Source: CBDCWT01 sp965223305 (GTDB lineage: Bacteria; Planctomycetota; Planctomycetia; Pirellulales; Pirellulaceae). From it: DNA of 64,000 nucleotides. Below the pieces are notes generated by a model. The model saw nothing but the letters and a program-made list of their open reading frames with translations, did no database searches and was not told the origin of the DNA. The DNA is taken from contig CBDCWT010000061.1 of assembly GCA_965223305.1 (NCBI GenBank), forward strand, positions 130,004-194,003, read 5' to 3'. Below are positions 62,905-64,000 of this stretch, piece after piece. Position 1 is the stretch's first letter. Every line of letters begins with the position of its first letter. A program made the translations under genes and the position numbers.

Positions 62905-64000
62905 ATGTTGCGAAGTTGGCTCTGGCCTGCAGCGAAGTTTCTTGGTGGCTTGGCAATCCTGGCGGCGATTGTCTATTGGGCCAGGTTTGCTCCAACTTCG
63001 GTGTCGGCGTACGCAGTTCAGCAGACCACCGTCGTTGCCGAGGTGATGGGCACAGGAACGCTCGAGGCTCGCGTGATGACATCGATCAGTCCCAAGATCA
63101 GCGGTCGCATTATCGAGGTCGAAGTCGATCAAGGTGATCGCGTTAAGGCTGGGGACTTGCTCGTGCGGTTGGACGACGAGGAGCTTAAGCAACAAGTCGA
63201 GATCGCACGAGCGAATCAAGCGGCCAGAACGGCGGCTATCGAGCGGCTGAAGTCGGATAAGCTGCGAACGGAAGCCGTTCGTTCACAGGCGAAGACGGAA
63301 TTCGAACGCCTATCGCGGCTGGCGTCGGGCCAGGCGGTTTCGGTCAGCGAGCTTGATAAGGCGCGTGAGTCGCTGGCGATTGCGCAGGCCGGGCTCGCTC
63401 ACTCCGAAGCTGCGATGGCGGAAGCACAGGAGGAACTCGTTGCGGCCGAAAGGTCGCTGGAATATCAACGAACACTGCTCGCCAACACGCGCATCACAGC
63501 GCCCTTCGATGGTTTGATTGTCGCTCGCATCCGCGAACCGGGCGACGTGGTCGTTCCAGGGAGCTCGACATTGACGTTGATCTCGACCGACGAACTGTGG
63601 ATCAATGCGTGGGTTGATGAAACGGAGATGGCCAGACTTTCGCTGGTCAACCCGCACGCGTGCTCTTTCGTTCGGAACCTGAGCGGTCATACAGCGGCAC
63701 GGTCGCACGGCTCGGTCGGCAGACCGACCGTGAAACGCGAGAGTTCGTGGCTGACGTGACCGTGCTGGAGCTCCCCGAAAACTGGGCGGTCGGCCAACGC
63801 GCCGATGTGTTTATTGAAGTGGCTCGCCGTGAGTCGACGTTGGCCATCCCTCCGCAGGCGGTTGTCTGGAAAAACGAGGGAATCGCAGAAGATTCGCCGC
63901 GCGTGGCTGGCGTTTTCGTCGACAACGGCGGCCGAGCTAGCTGGAGACCGATCGAGCTCGGACTGCGCAGCCGCAAGCTCACAGAGGTCGTAGAAGGACT
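62905..64000 (+). CDS. HlyD-type periplasmic adaptor (membrane fusion protein), partial, frameshifted
   Basis: Runs off the right edge. ATG 62905 (MLRSWLWPAAKFLGG) starts just before the membrane helix (GGLAILAAIVYWARF); an earlier in-frame start at 62821 lies next to the MITE and is unlikely. Biotinyl-lipoyl half-domains flank a coiled-coil hairpin (VDQGDRVKAGDLLVRLDDEEL; long Ala/Glu/Arg heptads around 95-205; TRITAPFDGLIVARIREPGD). The frame breaks near 63655 at CACGCGTGCTC; the next frame continues VLFRSEPERSYSGTVARLGRQ to IPPQAVVWKNEG and the edge, so one base seems missing. It should link an inner-membrane transporter (ABC or RND) to an outer-membrane channel. Confidence 0.87.

Overview
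The window is a gene-dense, GC-rich (by eye, not computed) bacterial segment from a planctomycete, most likely of the Pirellulales. The diagnostic genes are a PSD1-type cytochrome protein (DUF1549/DUF1553) followed by a DUF1501 protein, a DUF1559 protein, PQQ-like beta-propellers, a DUF1080 protein, three Gfo/Idh/MocA oxidoreductases (two with twin-arginine signals) and the futalosine menaquinone genes mqnA and mqnC. No rRNA, tRNA, CRISPR array, phage or complete insertion sequence was recognised.

Layout. 1-4.1 kb: the start of an HD-GYP protein, then a fumarylacetoacetate-hydrolase-like enzyme, an SDR dehydrogenase and a PhoD-like phosphatase. 4.5-8.2 kb (minus): a six-haem cytochrome c and a probable outer-membrane barrel, 9 bp apart. 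9-11.4 kb: a frameshifted DUF1559 protein. 11.7-23.5 kb: an arsenosugar-type glycosyltransferase, three Gfo/Idh/MocA proteins, a soluble Ser/Thr kinase, a D-2-hydroxyacid dehydrogenase, a DoxX-like protein with a large insertion, a sugar isomerase and an RluA pseudouridine synthase. 24-27.3 kb: mqnA, mqnC, a coiled-coil protein and a STAS protein. 27.7-35.9 kb: DUF1080, a double thioredoxin-fold protein, two tandem PQQ/EF-hand propellers, a wrecked sulfite-oxidase-type gene and a HAF-repeat protein. 35.9-47.8 kb (minus): a fatty-acid-type catabolic cluster (TPP enzyme, ETF beta, ETF alpha, EtfD-like Fe-S protein, two acyl-CoA dehydrogenases, an Nramp-like transporter, a bifunctional FadJ-type protein). 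48-53.4 kb: acetoacetate decarboxylase family, thioesterase, flavin halogenase, zinc ribbon, metallophosphoesterase. 53.6-64 kb: PSD1/DUF1501, a four-helix-bundle suffix protein, a membrane protein, bestrophin, glyoxalase, cupin, and an HlyD adaptor cut by the window edge.

How the genes fit together. In the 36-48 kb cluster, acyl-CoA dehydrogenases would pass electrons to ETF, then through the EtfD-like membrane Fe-S protein to the menaquinone made by the Mqn pathway, while the FadJ-type protein performs the hydratase and second dehydrogenase steps. The Gfo/Idh, isomerase, DUF1080, FAH and SDR genes fit oxidative sugar breakdown.

Two features run through the whole window. (1) Gene gaps are packed with short palindromic repeats, including four copies of a 170-175 bp MITE-like element with 16-bp terminal inverted repeats and perfect 4-bp YTAR target duplications; one copy sits exactly on the shared stop codon of two convergent genes. 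A 111-bp palindrome is also inserted in frame in the barrel gene. (2) At least eight otherwise well-conserved genes are split by single-base frameshifts, which points either to indel errors in the assembly or to decay; those genes are given here as merged features.
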